Source: Trametopsis cervina (Eukaryota; Basidiomycota; Agaricomycetes; Polyporales; Irpicaceae). From it: DNA of 64,000 nucleotides. Position numbers and translations under genes: made by a program. Shown one piece after another: positions 22,629 through 34,348 of the stretch (position 1 is the first letter of the stretch; each line of letters begins with the position of its first letter). The notes beneath the pieces were generated by a model. The model saw only the letters and a list, made by a program, of their open reading frames with translations, did not search any database and had not been told where the DNA came from. The DNA is taken from positions 992,001 through 1,056,000 of the forward strand of contig MU278352.1 in assembly GCA_022385755.1 (NCBI GenBank), given 5' to 3'.

Positions 22629-23790
22629 CTATTCTCGAGGAATGAACGGGCTCGAGCGTTTGGAGGGAGCTTCCATGATAGGCGGGAGTTCTTTGGCCAT
22701 TTCCTTCGTACCCGCAGGAAAGGGTAGGTCAGAGACATACTTCGGAAGAAGGCTATCCGTTTTGCTGTTCGCAAATGCAACTCGCGCAGCATGGGTCATC
22801 TTCTTCTTCGCGTCCCGAATTAGCACCTGGGCCTCGTCTACGCCTGGCACGGCGCCTTTGACATATATGAGATCGAGGTTGGTGTCGACCCGTACAACTA
22901 TCAGGTTTTGAGTTGTAATTTGCACACCGCCCATCCGACCAGCCATCTTTTTGCCAGGCCACACACGTCCAGGATCCTACACAACGTGAGATTTCCCCTG
23001 CGTCCCGACATCACAGCTTAACGTACCTGATGAGCACCAATAGCTCCAGCAGCACGATGTGATACTGAAACACCATGGCTGGCCCGCAGACCCTTGAAGT
23101 TCCATCTTTTCATTGTGCCTTGGAAACCTTTTCCAATCCTGGAACGAGCTTTCAGCACGCGATGTATACCCATAAATAAGACGACATACGATTTGGCAAT
23201 GACATCAACAAATTGACCAGGGACAAAGTGTATGGCAGAAAGAGTCGTTCCTACGAGGTGTGTCAATTCACAAAAGTGATAAATATTGAACTTATGCGCA
23301 CCGACTGGTACATGCGCGTCAGGTGTGATAGCAAACTCCTTCACGATGCGCTTAGGAGTAACGCCAGCTTTCGCAAAATGGCCTTTCATCTGGTTGGTGG
23401 TCGTCTTCACGGGCTTGTCACTGGCAGCAACTTGTACAGCATGGTATTCGGTCTTGTCTGGTCGAACGAGTGTGACGTTCGCGGTGACTTGGCAGTTTTC
23501 CAACTATGACGGTGTAAGCAGGCTCAGTACCATCTCCATCCATATATCAAGTTGTAAATCACCTGCAGAACAGTCACCGGAACTCGCGTGCCATGGTCAT
23601 CGTACATAGCCGTCATACCACGCTTCCGTGCAATAAGCCCAGTCCTTATTGACTGTGGTGTCCATTTGGAGCTAGAACCCTCGGCGGGTGCACTTGGAGA
23701 GGCCGTCGCACTATTCGCTGCCGTGGACGAGATGAACCTGCTAGCTGTTGCAGCGCATTGTTGTGGGCGCAGAGTCCACAACCTGAGCAT
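22629..23790 (-). CDS. MRPL9: Mitochondrial large-subunit ribosomal protein uL3m
   Basis: Exons 23790-23563, 23503-23302, 23250-23190, 23138-23027 and 22976-22629 give 316 residues. It is a core protein of the mitochondrial 54S/39S subunit near the peptidyl-transferase centre. The N-terminus ([19 protein letters not shown]) is a presequence. The uL3 fold follows: [93 protein letters not shown] and [18 protein letters not shown]. The acceptor at 23139 was chosen because it joins AKS to IGKGFQG in frame. The yeast name for this protein is Mrpl9; bacteria call it L3. Confidence 0.96.
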
Positions 23791-23931
23791 CGTCGACGAT
23801 GAGAGGAAACAATGAGCGCTAATGTGCAACCGGTTCTCAATTTACGTTAGACGCTCATTGGTTCCGCTTCTAGAGCTCCGTCAACCACATAAACCCTCAA
23901 CAAACTTACTGCTCTGATCGCGGCCCATGGA
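23791..23931. promoter_or_regulatory. Short divergent promoter of uL3m and RRN6-like genes
   Basis: Only 141 bases lie between the start codons of the mitochondrial ribosomal protein and the Pol I factor. Both leaders must be very short or overlap. No TATA box was seen. Confidence 0.45.
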
Positions 23932-26900
23932 ATGGACTACTGGCCTACAGGATATGGAGAGGGATCAGGCCACTATAGGCCAAGAAGCCAAGGAAAAGGT
24001 AAAGAAAGAGCGGGCTCACAACGTCGTGAACATCCGTTAGTAGAGCCGGGGTCTGTAGCAGCAGCGAATTTGGTCCGCCGCGGAAAGCTGTTAGATTGGA
24101 ACTTTTTAAATCAAAATGTTACAGGTAATTATCGTGGTAGCTGTTAGAACCCTGCTGATATCGAGTCTAGGCCGAAGGCTTCGCGCAAAGGGAACCCCAG
24201 CCAAAATATTCCCCGCTACATTCCCAAAGCCGGCCCATACTTCTCCTCTGAGTATTCTGCATGAGGCAGAACAAGGCGTAAGTTTTAGATATCTTAATGA
24301 AGGATGTAGTCACAAACTGTCGTGTTAGGCGCAATTTCTCCGCACACATTATCCCGACGTGGACGTCGCCTCAGATCTGATACGGCAGGAGCTCAAGCAA
24401 AATGCTCGTCATGCTTCTGAGCGTGCTGAATTTGACCCGTTCTCTGGAAACAAGCTAGCGGTCATTACCGACGGGAGGACAAGAAGGAAGTCCGCCTACC
24501 TTGCATTTCCCGCGGGCCCAACAGGACGTGATTTGAGTAAGGTTGATATACTTCATGTGCTATCTGACATTGTTAAGCATTCCACAGATATATCCTGTTT
24601 GTCATATAGCAAGGAACATCGTGTTTTATTCAAGCCATCTGCGACTGCTGTGAAAGTCTTCGACACGCCTATTGACCAGATTGTGGCTTATGAAGGCGAT
24701 GTCCCCGGGAACCTTCAAGGCAAGAGAATTCTTCCCTGGACATACCCTGTCTAATACCCCCTCTTCAGGTACATATCTTGCAATACGCATAGCAGGTTCC
24801 ACCCACGTCACGAAAGTTCAATGTGGAGAGCACACATCTATTCAAACCGTGGCAACCTGGTCACGGTCTGATACCGGCCAGAGGCATATCATGGACATGG
24901 TGTTCCCAGATCTCTCAACCGCAAGGCATGGATCAATTCTAGTAGTGAATGACTGTGGGCAAGTATACAGGTGCTCCGCTGACTCACATCGCCCGACGTA
25001 TGTTCACATTCCCGTTGTCATACACCCTCACTGATCCATTCGTCAGGGAGTTGATCCATACCTCCTCAGCAGACACATCGAACTTCTGGCGTATTGCTGC
25101 TACCCCTCATGCAGAGACGTTACTCCTGTTATCAAACTCGTCACTGAGATTACTAGATTTCAGGGTATGCGATCTCGTTCCTCAAAGGCAGGACCTGATA
25201 CTGACGAGAGAACCCCAGAGTCGGGATGGTGGCCTCCAGATCCTCTCCGAAGAGCATGGGCATCTTTGTTCCCTTCGCAGTCCAACACCTGAGCATATGT
25301 TCAGTGTAGCTTCAACAAGCGAGCTGACGTGGATCGACGAGAGATTCCCTCAGAAGCCACTCATCAGTTACAAACATGGGCGACGAAGCGACCGTATGCT
25401 TCACGTTGACATAGCGAGCTTTACCGATGGTAAATGACTTGCTTGTATGTGCTTTACAAAGTCACTTATTGTTTGTCAGGTCCTATCACCTTCCTTTCAT
25501 CATACAAGGATAACCTTGTCACCGTTTATGACGTGGCGCAAGATAAGTCTGGCGTAGTTCATATGAATACTCCCGTCTACACGCTTCCGCCTCTACCTTT
25601 GTTGGGCGTTCGCGCCATTGGACATGCTTTCATCCGCCATCCTGCTGATATGGACGCGAACAGCGTATCGTTTCTTCGATTATCCGACCGTGGCAGCATT
25701 CATCGACTTGACCTCAGCTTAGATGACCAAGACGAACCACTTCGAGAAACCCATGTCTGGTCGGATGAAGTTCAACAACTGGACGAGAGAGAGCTCTCCC
25801 GGGCAGAGGATGGACCTCTAAGCGAGAGGGCATTTAGCGAGGTCGACCTGGAGATAGCATATCGAGGTTAGTCTTGGTTTCTGTTCACATCGGGCTATCC
25901 TCATGCCCTATTCAGGAATGTTCACACTGCAGGACGGGATGCAGTCGGATGGAGAAGCTGTATATGATACGTTGGCCGCCATGCAGTCGTTCTGGAGCGG
26001 TTTAGACGAACCTGTGGACAATATTCTCACCGCGTAAAGTTATAATATCTAACCTAACGCCCAATGCTGACCGCTTCACATATATGCAGGTCTGATGTGG
26101 CATTCCGCGCGGGTACTGAGCCGGGTGACCCATCTAGAGCGGATTTCCTGACAGAGAGCAAGATCAATTCGACACGCGGGTATCGTGCCCTGATCCAAGG
26201 ACGGATTCCTCTGGGTAGTGTCGCAAAGACGGCTGCATGGCATCATAACATCGGCTCAACCTTGCGGACATTCATACCAGAGCTGTCGGAATCCCCTCAA
26301 GACGTCTTTGTTACCCTGGAGTCTCGCAATCTCCAAATGGACGACTTTCGAACGGGACCTTCGATTCGGAGAGAGACAGAAGCCCGTGAACAGGTTACAC
26401 TGGATATTGCTCTGTCGACGGACATATATTCGCCCCATTCAATCAAACTTACTGACTCTGTACAGTACCCTGGCAGTCAAGAGGACGAGGCTTTTGAGAC
26501 CATGTCCCGAGCGACAGAGGCTATGTCAATCGGCGTGCCAGAGCCTCCGCGGCTGCACTTTGGGTTTCTTCGGCCTGAATTTGATAGAGAGCGGGAGCAC
26601 TACACTGATAATAAAGCGGATACAGAGGCAAAGAACGATCATCCACTGGGCGTGCGACTCCTGCTAAAGGACTGGGAACTTGGCACAGACCCAAGTCTCT
26701 ATACCTATCATGACCCCTACGACTCTACATCGACCATAATGCCGAGGCCCGCACGGCCTGCACGACCCCCACCACCGATTTATCCAGAAATGTCACAAAG
26801 CCAGAGAGCGCCACCAGTCATAGCCACTATTGTTCCAGTGGCGCCTCCGATGATTGCGTCTACTCAACCGACGCGGACAATACCTGCAGCCCGCTCGCAA

Positions 26901-27092
26901 GTTCCACAGTTCCCGGCGTTCAGCAGAAATATGCCACATATAGGGAGTCAGCCGAGTGCGAACGGGGCGGTAGAGGACGAATCACAATCACAGGTTCCAC
27001 TGATGCCGAGTACCCAGGTCCTGTCTGGACCATATGGAGGTCGACCACTTGTCAAGAAGAAGCCGGTAAAGAAACGACTAGGTGGCTTCTAA
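23932..27092 (+). CDS. RRN6: RNA polymerase I initiation factor RRN6/TAF1C-like
   Basis: Exons 23932-24124, 24171-24277, 24329-24536, 24588-24719, 24769-24997, 25047-25429, 25480-25866, 25916-26033 and 26090-27092 give 919 residues. RRN6 family proteins are part of the core factor (SL1) that places Pol I on the rDNA promoter. The N-terminus MDYWPTGYGEGSGH, beta-propeller-like blades across exons 3-7 (LRLLDFRVCDLVPQRQDLIL, TSELTWIDERFPQKPLIS), a helical part with VRLLLKDWELGTDPSLYTY, and the Lys-rich tail LVKKKPVKKRLGGF fit the family. Intron 4 (24720-24768) begins GCAAGA; only this GC donor keeps the frame. The family call rests on remembered features, so it is good but not certain. Confidence 0.8.
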
Positions 27093-27550
27093 TCCCTGCT
27101 GGCAATAGGAGTGCTCTTTTCCCGTGTTCAACGTTCAACATTCATCCTCAATCACCCTCTTAATACACGTCTGACGACAATTATGCCGATCTCTCAAGGT
27201 TAGCGCGCTTGCTAGGTAGCCTATGTCACGATGCTGTAGTATTACAAGCCGTGTGTACAATGAGATATTTCGCACCTGCACGAATAATAGACCACGCCTG
27301 GTATGCATGCACGCCGTGGCTGGTCCGAAAGCCCGAAGTACATATAACAAGCGCCAAGCGCGCGTTTTGGAGCTGCTGAGGGTGAATTGACGGGTTCTCG
27401 CTCACTTGCTCGATGTTTGCTCTTCCACTCCATCTCCTCCTTGCTGCACTTACCACTCAACGGTCGTAAAGACGTCGTGACTGATTGCATTCTGATCGTG
27501 CGGACGCACGGAACTGGCTTGCTCAGCTTGGGCCCAGTTGACATCTTCCT
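27093..27550. other. Intergenic stretch with unresolved minus-strand ORFs
   Basis: These 458 bases end at the mitochondrial carrier ATG. On the minus strand an ATG at 27544 opens 100 codons (MSTGPKLSKPVPCVRTIRMQ), and a good donor GTAAGT follows about 31 codons in. I could not join the pieces into a protein I recognise. The ATG would lie only six bases from the divergent carrier start. I record it as unresolved rather than as a gene. Confidence 0.3.
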
Positions 27551-29071
27551 ATGAGTGAGACAGAGTACGTCCGGTTTCCGTCACACCGCCGCCTTCCACA
27601 TACTGATCATGGTGTGATATAGGCCATTCAATATTCTTTTTGACTCTGCTGCTCGCCATGAGTATCTCCGACGTATGCATTGTTGAACTGCGTCTCAAAA
27701 CCTGGTGGCAAAACTAAAATACATGTCGGCGGGTTGCAGGAAACAAACCCGTTGTGTGTGCCATCTCTGCTAGCTATGTCTCAACATTCGCAGGCTACCC
27801 GGTGAGTTATCGGTAATAGCCAACTGCTGAGGTGCATCACTAAGGGTGTAATTGTCTAGCTGGACTCTCTCAAGTCCAGACTTCAGACCACAAGAACCAA
27901 GATATCCATCCCACGGCTCGCCTTGCAGGTTTATAGAGAGGAAGGCGTGATTGGCTTTTATCGGGGTCTATGGATACCACTCATTACCATCTCGTTTGTC
28001 CGTACGTGCTCAAGTCCCTCCTATATGCGAGTACACCTGGCTTAACTCTGACATCTATGCGCCATAGGTGCCGCCTCGTTCACAATATACACTAGTACAA
28101 AAGAATACTGTCGCGACCATAACTTATTCACGCGCAATAATATCATTGATGCTGCAGCCACAGGTGGTCTGGGGTTTGTGCGCGCGTTTCCCGATACACG
28201 ATGACGCTGAACTATCTTTAACAGAGGCGCTCTCTCTGGTTCTCTCATTTCAGTAGGAAGTACTCGTGAGTATTACGGTCACTCACGGCGTTGTGGCTCT
28301 GGCTAAATCGCCTTCTCAGCGTTTGAGCTTGTGAAAGTCAGGCGTCAACTGGAATACTCCATTGCGGAGAGCAAAGGCGTCCGAATAGTGAAGCCTCCTG
28401 GCACTTCACAGGCCGTTCGAGAAATATACAAAAGGAATGGATTGCGTGGGCTTTATACAGGCTTCCATCTTCATTGCTGTACGTTCTCTTTCTCGTCCTA
28501 TAGCGCTAGGGTACTGACTATTTGTAGTGAGGGATACTCTAGGAACCTCGCTGTACTTCTTTGAATATGATGGTCTCAGGCATATCATGGGTAGGCTTCC
28601 AACAGGAGAACAAGGGCCACCGCCAGTATGGATGCCTATTCATAGCTCACTCATCCCATTCTTATGTGGATCCCTGGCTGGAGTTACGTCCTGGGCCTTA
28701 ATCTATCCATTGGACGTGTACGTGCATACACCATTCTCTACTTCTACCTAGTGACTTACTCTCATCGCTGGCATAGTGTGAAAACGAAGGTACAACAGCG
28801 TGCCTTGGCAGGTACTCCGCCTCGCAGTATATCGGAGACGCTGTATCGCCTTATAAGAGGTAGCTGGGCAGCCTTATTTCTCCGCGTTCGCTGGACTGAT
28901 TTTAGAGCTTCAGGGCCTGATCCTAGCACGCCGAGATCTGTTCCTCAGGGACTCGCACGCATCTACCGGGGACTAGGCGTGAGCGCACTCCGTAGTGTTA
29001 CGACCCATGGCTTGCTATGGACTCTCTTTGATATTACCGCTGCGTACATCGACAACCTTCCACATGATTAG
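27551..29071 (+). CDS. Mitochondrial carrier family (SLC25) transporter
   Basis: Ten exons: 27551-27564, 27623-27672, 27740-27801, 27860-28001, 28068-28173, 28225-28265, 28320-28478, 28528-28717, 28777-28859 and 28908-29071, giving 336 residues. Three carrier repeats are present with their PX[DE]XX[KR] signatures: GYPLDSLKSRLQT, APFELVKVRRQLE and YPLDVVKTKVQQR, each followed by the GxxGFYRG/GLRGLYTG/GLARIYRG element. Six helices and an inner-membrane location follow from the family. The substrate cannot be told; no ADP/ATP carrier RRRMMM motif is present. The first exon is 14 bases, and phase supports MSETEPFNILFDSAARHEYL as the N-terminus. The acceptor at 28907 (TTTTAGAG) is the one that keeps frame. 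Confidence 0.9.
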
Positions 29072-29576
29072 CCATAACAGCCGTTTCGAGCCAAGCAACT
29101 TCGTCATCCAGTCCAATCCATCGCCTGTCATTCAGCTCCTTGTACCTCTTATGTCTGACATTCTCTATCCGCATGGGTCAATCCCTACTGTATAACATAT
29201 CCGTCATGTTTCTCCCCTGGTAAGTCGTACCGTCCCAAATTATTGTAATAGACGGGTTCTGGTTGAACTCCCAATGAAGTCGTCACCTATCAGCCTTCCT
29301 CCATGCTCAAGTTATTGGTGATGCCATCTGGTATGCACCTTATCGTGTGTTCAGTTGATAAACGTCATGTCTCGTCCTCCTTGGAAGGCAGAATAAGCTT
29401 GGCCTTGCACGACTATTAGATGGCCAGCCGGGCCGACGAAATACATCACGTCACTGTAGATCTCGGAGGATCTCAGATTCGCCGATCGCGTTCACGACTC
29501 AAGCTGCCTCCCAACCGCTCCTCGTCTTTTACTTCCACCTTCACATATATTGCAACTCGTCCGGGGAATAAATGCC
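29072..29576. promoter_or_regulatory. Upstream region of SAC2-like gene with upstream ORFs
   Basis: This 505-base region holds the carrier 3' end and the SAC2-like promoter and leader. An ATG at 29420 opens 108 codons that overlap the main start out of frame. A second ATG at 29572 makes the two-codon frame ATG-CCA-TGA, whose stop overlaps the main ATG. Whether either lies on the mature transcript is unknown. Confidence 0.35.
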
Positions 29577-32500
29577 ATGAAGAAACTGCTTTCGAGACAA
29601 TTCAAGTTTCCTCCAACCCGCTCGAACACGTCGTCAGTTCCGCCTACAGCGACACCTACCACCAGCTCCAATCCACCCCCCGTACATACTACCGCCTTGC
29701 AACCCAAGTTTATCCTTCCTCCAATACCTCATCCAGCTCCTTATGAGTATATAGCAATAATTGCTACCCCAGAGGGCCTTCTGCTACGACCGCACCTCCA
29801 GGATGGCACACGACCTGAATCCCACGTTCGTATAGCCTGGGGGAAAGAAGGAAAGGTTGAAGAGATCAAGAATGATTCGGACAAGGACGATGTGGATTGG
29901 AGTAATGCAGTAGTTGTGTACGGCATCATTGGCATAATGACACTCTTCACTGGTACATTCTATCTCATGAAATTCGCATGGCTCGCTCTTGATGAAATGT
30001 ACCATTCTCAGCGTCGCATATCCTTGTGATATCGAGTCGATCTGAGCTTGGTTCTCGTAAGTTTCCTGCAAATGGCATGATCAAGATTTGACAACTAATC
30101 TGTTCAGTACTGGACCCAAGACAGGGGGTGTACGCCGTGAAAGGCGTTACAGTTATAACTCTCACCGAAACTCGTGCTCGAGATACACTCAAGTCTCTTT
30201 GGGCCAAAAATAACGCAAACCCTCGCCTATCCCTGCTACCCCAATCAACCACTACGGCGCCTTCTCTCGATGGTATAGCAGAGGACCCCGCGGCTTTGAC
30301 TGCGGGAGTCGATGCCCAATATGCACCGACCCAGCGTGTCACCTTCGCGAACGAGGATCAAGTAAAGATCATGACGCCCCAACCTCAACAAGCCTTTGAA
30401 AAGTTAGAGGAACCAGTCTCGCGTTCATCTTCCCCAGCCTCTTCGATAAACTCCACTCCCTCTTCTGAGCACTCTATGTCTACAGGAAATCTCGCAAAGA
30501 CCTTGGCAGATAGACTGTCATTTTGGAGCAGAATTCCAAGACGGCCCACAGACTCTCACACTACATCCATTCAGCAAGCGCTAAGTCCGGATGGAGAAGA
30601 TTCAGGGCTGCTCTCGACACATGACCGCACCGACAATATATCTGTTACCAGCATATCAGACAAGGAGCCTGCCGAGGTATTGGGTTCACTCTTGTCCGCT
30701 ACCGCGCCTGCACCTACGACCCCGGAGCAGAAGAATTCCGAATTAGAAGAGAAGGTCATTCGAGACTGCGCGAGCCACTTCTCCAAAGGTGGAATGTACT
30801 TCGCATATCATTTCGGTAAGAGCTTTGCGCATTGGGATATCGCGATGATGTTGAATTGCTCTGGCAGACATCACAAGGTCGCTGCAGCATAAACAAGCTC
30901 TCATCGCTAAAATGAAGAAGCAGCAGGAGCTACTTGTCCAACTCAACGCCATTGATGGAACAGCGGAAGTGAGCTCTCCGGATGACAAAGTCAATGTATT
31001 GGATGAGCCATCATCTACACTCCCTCTGTGGAGACGCGTAGACCGGCAATATTGGTGGAACGAATGGTTATCGAAGCCATTCATTGAGGCTGGTGTAAGT
31101 TCTGGAGGTACGGCGGTCTCGCTAGCGGCTGAAATATTTCGTGTTCTAGCTACACAGCTATGTCCTCCCTGTCATGCAAGGTTTCTTCCAAATCGCAACA
31201 TTCGGCATTCCACGAGAGCCAGAAGCGTCCGAAGATGGAGAAGTCGCCCTCGTGGATTATGTACTCATTTCTCGAAGGTCTCGAGACCGTGCTGGTCTGC
31301 GATATCAGAGGCGAGGCATAGACGACGATGCGAATGTGGCGAATTTTGTGGAGACAGAGACGATCATGCGAGTCGAGGTATGTAAGTCAGCCCATTTTGG
31401 GCAGCGGCCGCTTAAGAGGATCTTTGCATGCAGCGAGAAGGGTTCCAGAACGTATTCAGTCACGTACAAATCAGAGGATCAAGTGCGTATGCTCATGATA
31501 GATCTGGGGTGACGGACACTGATAGCGATATGTTCGCAGTTCCGCTGTTTTGGAGTCAGACGGGATATAACTTGAAGCCTGCTCCGGTCCTTTCTCCAGA
31601 TAGGTCACATTCACAGAATCTCGATACCCTCCGACGTCATTTGGAACGATTACTTCCGCGTTATGGGCCCCTTGTGAGTCCTGAGCTGAATACTGTGGGT
31701 TCAGATTCTTAATACGCGGGCTCCTCGGCCGGGGATCCTAGACCATCGTGAACCTAGCTGAACAGCATGGGAAAGAGGGTACTGTTACCGCGGCATATCG
31801 TAACGCTGTCAGCGAAGTCGCTTTGGAAGCTGTAAGGTACGTGAACATTCCCATTGACTTGAGCGCGGGAGCTAATCAACCGGTCGATTGAGATACGTGG
31901 ATTATGACTTCCACACTGAGACAAAGGGCATGAAGTAAGTGTCGGGCCGTGGAAATGTGTGAATGCAATTGACGAGAATCCAGGTACGAGAACATCTCGA
32001 GGCTGATTGATCAACTCCAACGAACCTTTGAGAGTCAGGGGTGATTATTCTTCCTTATTATTAGCCTCCTCGCATTTCATCAAGCTTTCAGGTACCTGTG
32101 GGTATCCAATGACCTGATGATGTCGCAGCAAAACGGGGTTTACCGAGTAAACTGCATTGACTGCTTGGACAGAACCAACGTTGTCGAGGTCAGTGCCCTT
32201 ATCGCGCCGCTAGCATCCCTCTTAAGCTTTTGCGTATTGCTAGTCCGCGTTCGCACGGCACGTCCTTACCAGACAGCTGGGGTCGGTAGCCTTACAGTAC
32301 CCCATCGGCCCTGGCAAAGCAGAAACTGATGTTGCATTCAATGATGGTACGTGGACGGCCTGTGTGTATGCCCCCTTTTCTGAGCGTTCTCAGCTTGGGC
32401 GAACAACGGCGATGCGATCAGTCGCGAATAGTAAGCTCTGCGATCTCGAGGATCGCGCCAATACTAACCACCAGAAAACTCAGCGCGGGCACGTCTGCGC

Positions 32501-33911
32501 TCAAGGTAAGCACCTGATGACAAGGTTATGAAGTCATCCGATTGATCTATGCATCCTGCAGGGTGATTTCACGAGGTGCAAATTGCATTAAAAAGATCGC
32601 TTGGCATCTATCTGACACATCGGTATGTAATAGGACTGGGAAACGCGACCTGACGGGCATGCTCAACGATGGAGTCAACTCGCTAGCCAGGTGAGATTTA
32701 CTCAATGGGTGGGCGCAAGGTGTTACTGATCAATTGTGCAGAATGTATACCTCGACATTTGGAGACTGGTTCAGCCAGGCCGTCATCGACTTCATGTTGG
32801 GGAACCGGACGATCACTGTCTTTTCAGAGTTCTTGAACAAGCTGCAATCCTCTGACCCACGCGATCTGATACGGATATCGCGGATACGAGCAGAAGCCAT
32901 TGCTGATTGTGTCTCGCGTGTTCTATCCGAAGGTGAACGGCTGCTGTCAGGGTGGACACTCTTCGCACCGGCGGATGTGAATGTGAAGCTCAGTGATAAG
33001 TTCGAGGAGAAAGTTCTGCTATTGGTGCGTACATTTCACTTTATGTCCTAGCAGATCTCACACTCCTCTTCAGACTGTACAGGCGATATATATTATCGTG
33101 AGTCTAACGTGTTGTATCTAGTATTGATACCTCACTAATGCCACTCAGAGCTATGATTACTCCTTGGAGAAAGTGAAGATGTATACCCGTGTGCCATTGG
33201 TAGATATTGTAGAGATCACCAAGGGTACGTCTCCCACCATTTATACAAACCACAGCATGCGTTTAACGCATAGCATTGATAGGAACGTATATCCTGTCCC
33301 CATTGGAAGAGGGTAGTCGCGATCCTTTACAGAATGCTGGGTTCATTATTACCTGGCGGAATGTCCGTCAAGACACCAGGGTCACAAGCTACTCGATTGG
33401 AAACAGCATCGACACGACTTCTCCACCCACTTCTCCAGGCCTGCCTGGAACCGTTCGAACGCTGAACATGCCTGCTTCGCCCGCACGCCAGTCCACATTC
33501 AAAAACGCCAAACTCTCACGCATCTTGTCAAATGCAGCGGTCCCCGTGCTTACGAACGAGGTGACGTTTGCCGCTTTCAAGGCTCTTCCCATCGATCCCG
33601 CACGAGGCCGCAGAGAGAATGGTAGCTTCTACGAGCCTGCTGACGAGCTGACCGGCGCGACGGATTGCAAACAGGCGGTGGATCTCATGGTAGACGCGAT
33701 ATTCAGGGCGTGTGCTGACGCAGGAGGTGCACGAGGAGACTTTGTCAAGGATAAGGACGTTGTCAGGTTCGTGCTAGCTGCCTTGTTTTCATTTCCGGGT
33801 TGACGCTGACTCGGATGGTTACTTTGCAGTCTGGCAGAGGCACAGCGCATAACGAGCGTATATGCCAAGATGGAATACGGTGTCAAGAGGCTGTTGTGGC
33901 TTGGCGGGTAG
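29577..33911 (+). CDS. SAC-domain phosphoinositide phosphatase with hSac2 domain (SAC2/INPP5F-like)
   Basis: Twenty-one exons (29577-29952, 30012-30056, 30108-30815, 30868-31094, 31150-31377, 31434-31482, 31540-31673, 31742-31836, 31893-31934, 31984-32040, 32092-32188, 32244-32346, 32394-32430, 32484-32505, 32562-32575, 32634-32690, 32742-33024, 33074-33097, 33149-33224, 33283-33766, 33830-33911) give 1079 residues. The SAC fold is clear: DITRSLQHKQ, WWNEWLSKPF, SYVLPVMQGFFQ, RRGIDDDANVANFVETE, IPLFWSQTGYNLKP and the catalytic CIDCLDRTN (Cys675, Arg681). A Ser/Pro-rich insert (~residues 160-360) interrupts the first half. After the SAC core, YSLEKVKMYTRVPLVDIVEI matches the hSac2 domain of INPP5F, a 4-phosphatase on endocytic membranes. 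There is no C-terminal membrane helix, unlike Sac1. Confidence 0.9.
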
Positions 33912-34348
33912 GCGTCGTCTCCTTTTAGCTTACCGTGCGGAGCTCTATGTAGTAGTTGTACTAGTAGTACTGTCAGCTGAGGAACTTTTATGTATCATTC
34001 CGCGGTCAGTGGCCACAGCGTGTGTGATTACTCGGGTAGCGGGCCGCCTAGCGCTAGCCCAACTCTGAGCGCCATGCGACTGCCCATCGAGATCTTTCCG
34101 CTTGTCTTACTCTCTTCAGTGCATTCACACAAGTGCCGACTACTGTGGTCGCTGTCGGGGACGACGCAGAGCATTAGACGACTTGTCGGCGACCTCATTG
34201 GTGCCAGGTGCGTGTGGCTTCAACGTGCAGAAGCATCTATGACTGACGGTCCCCTACCTCGTGCAAGCAGCGTTAAGCACTTCGCAGCGCACGCAAGGGC
34301 ACCCTCCTGTACATTGTCGCCTCTGGACCCTGGACTACACTCATAAAG
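33912..34348. other. Intergenic stretch with F-box-like ORF
   Basis: Between the SAC2-like stop and the ERF2-like start lie 437 bases. A plus-strand ATG at 33990 opens 118 codons, and an internal MRLPIEIFPLVLLSSV resembles the start of an F-box. No further F-box residues or later exons follow, so this may be a decayed fragment or chance. The rest is promoter for the palmitoyltransferase. Confidence 0.3.
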
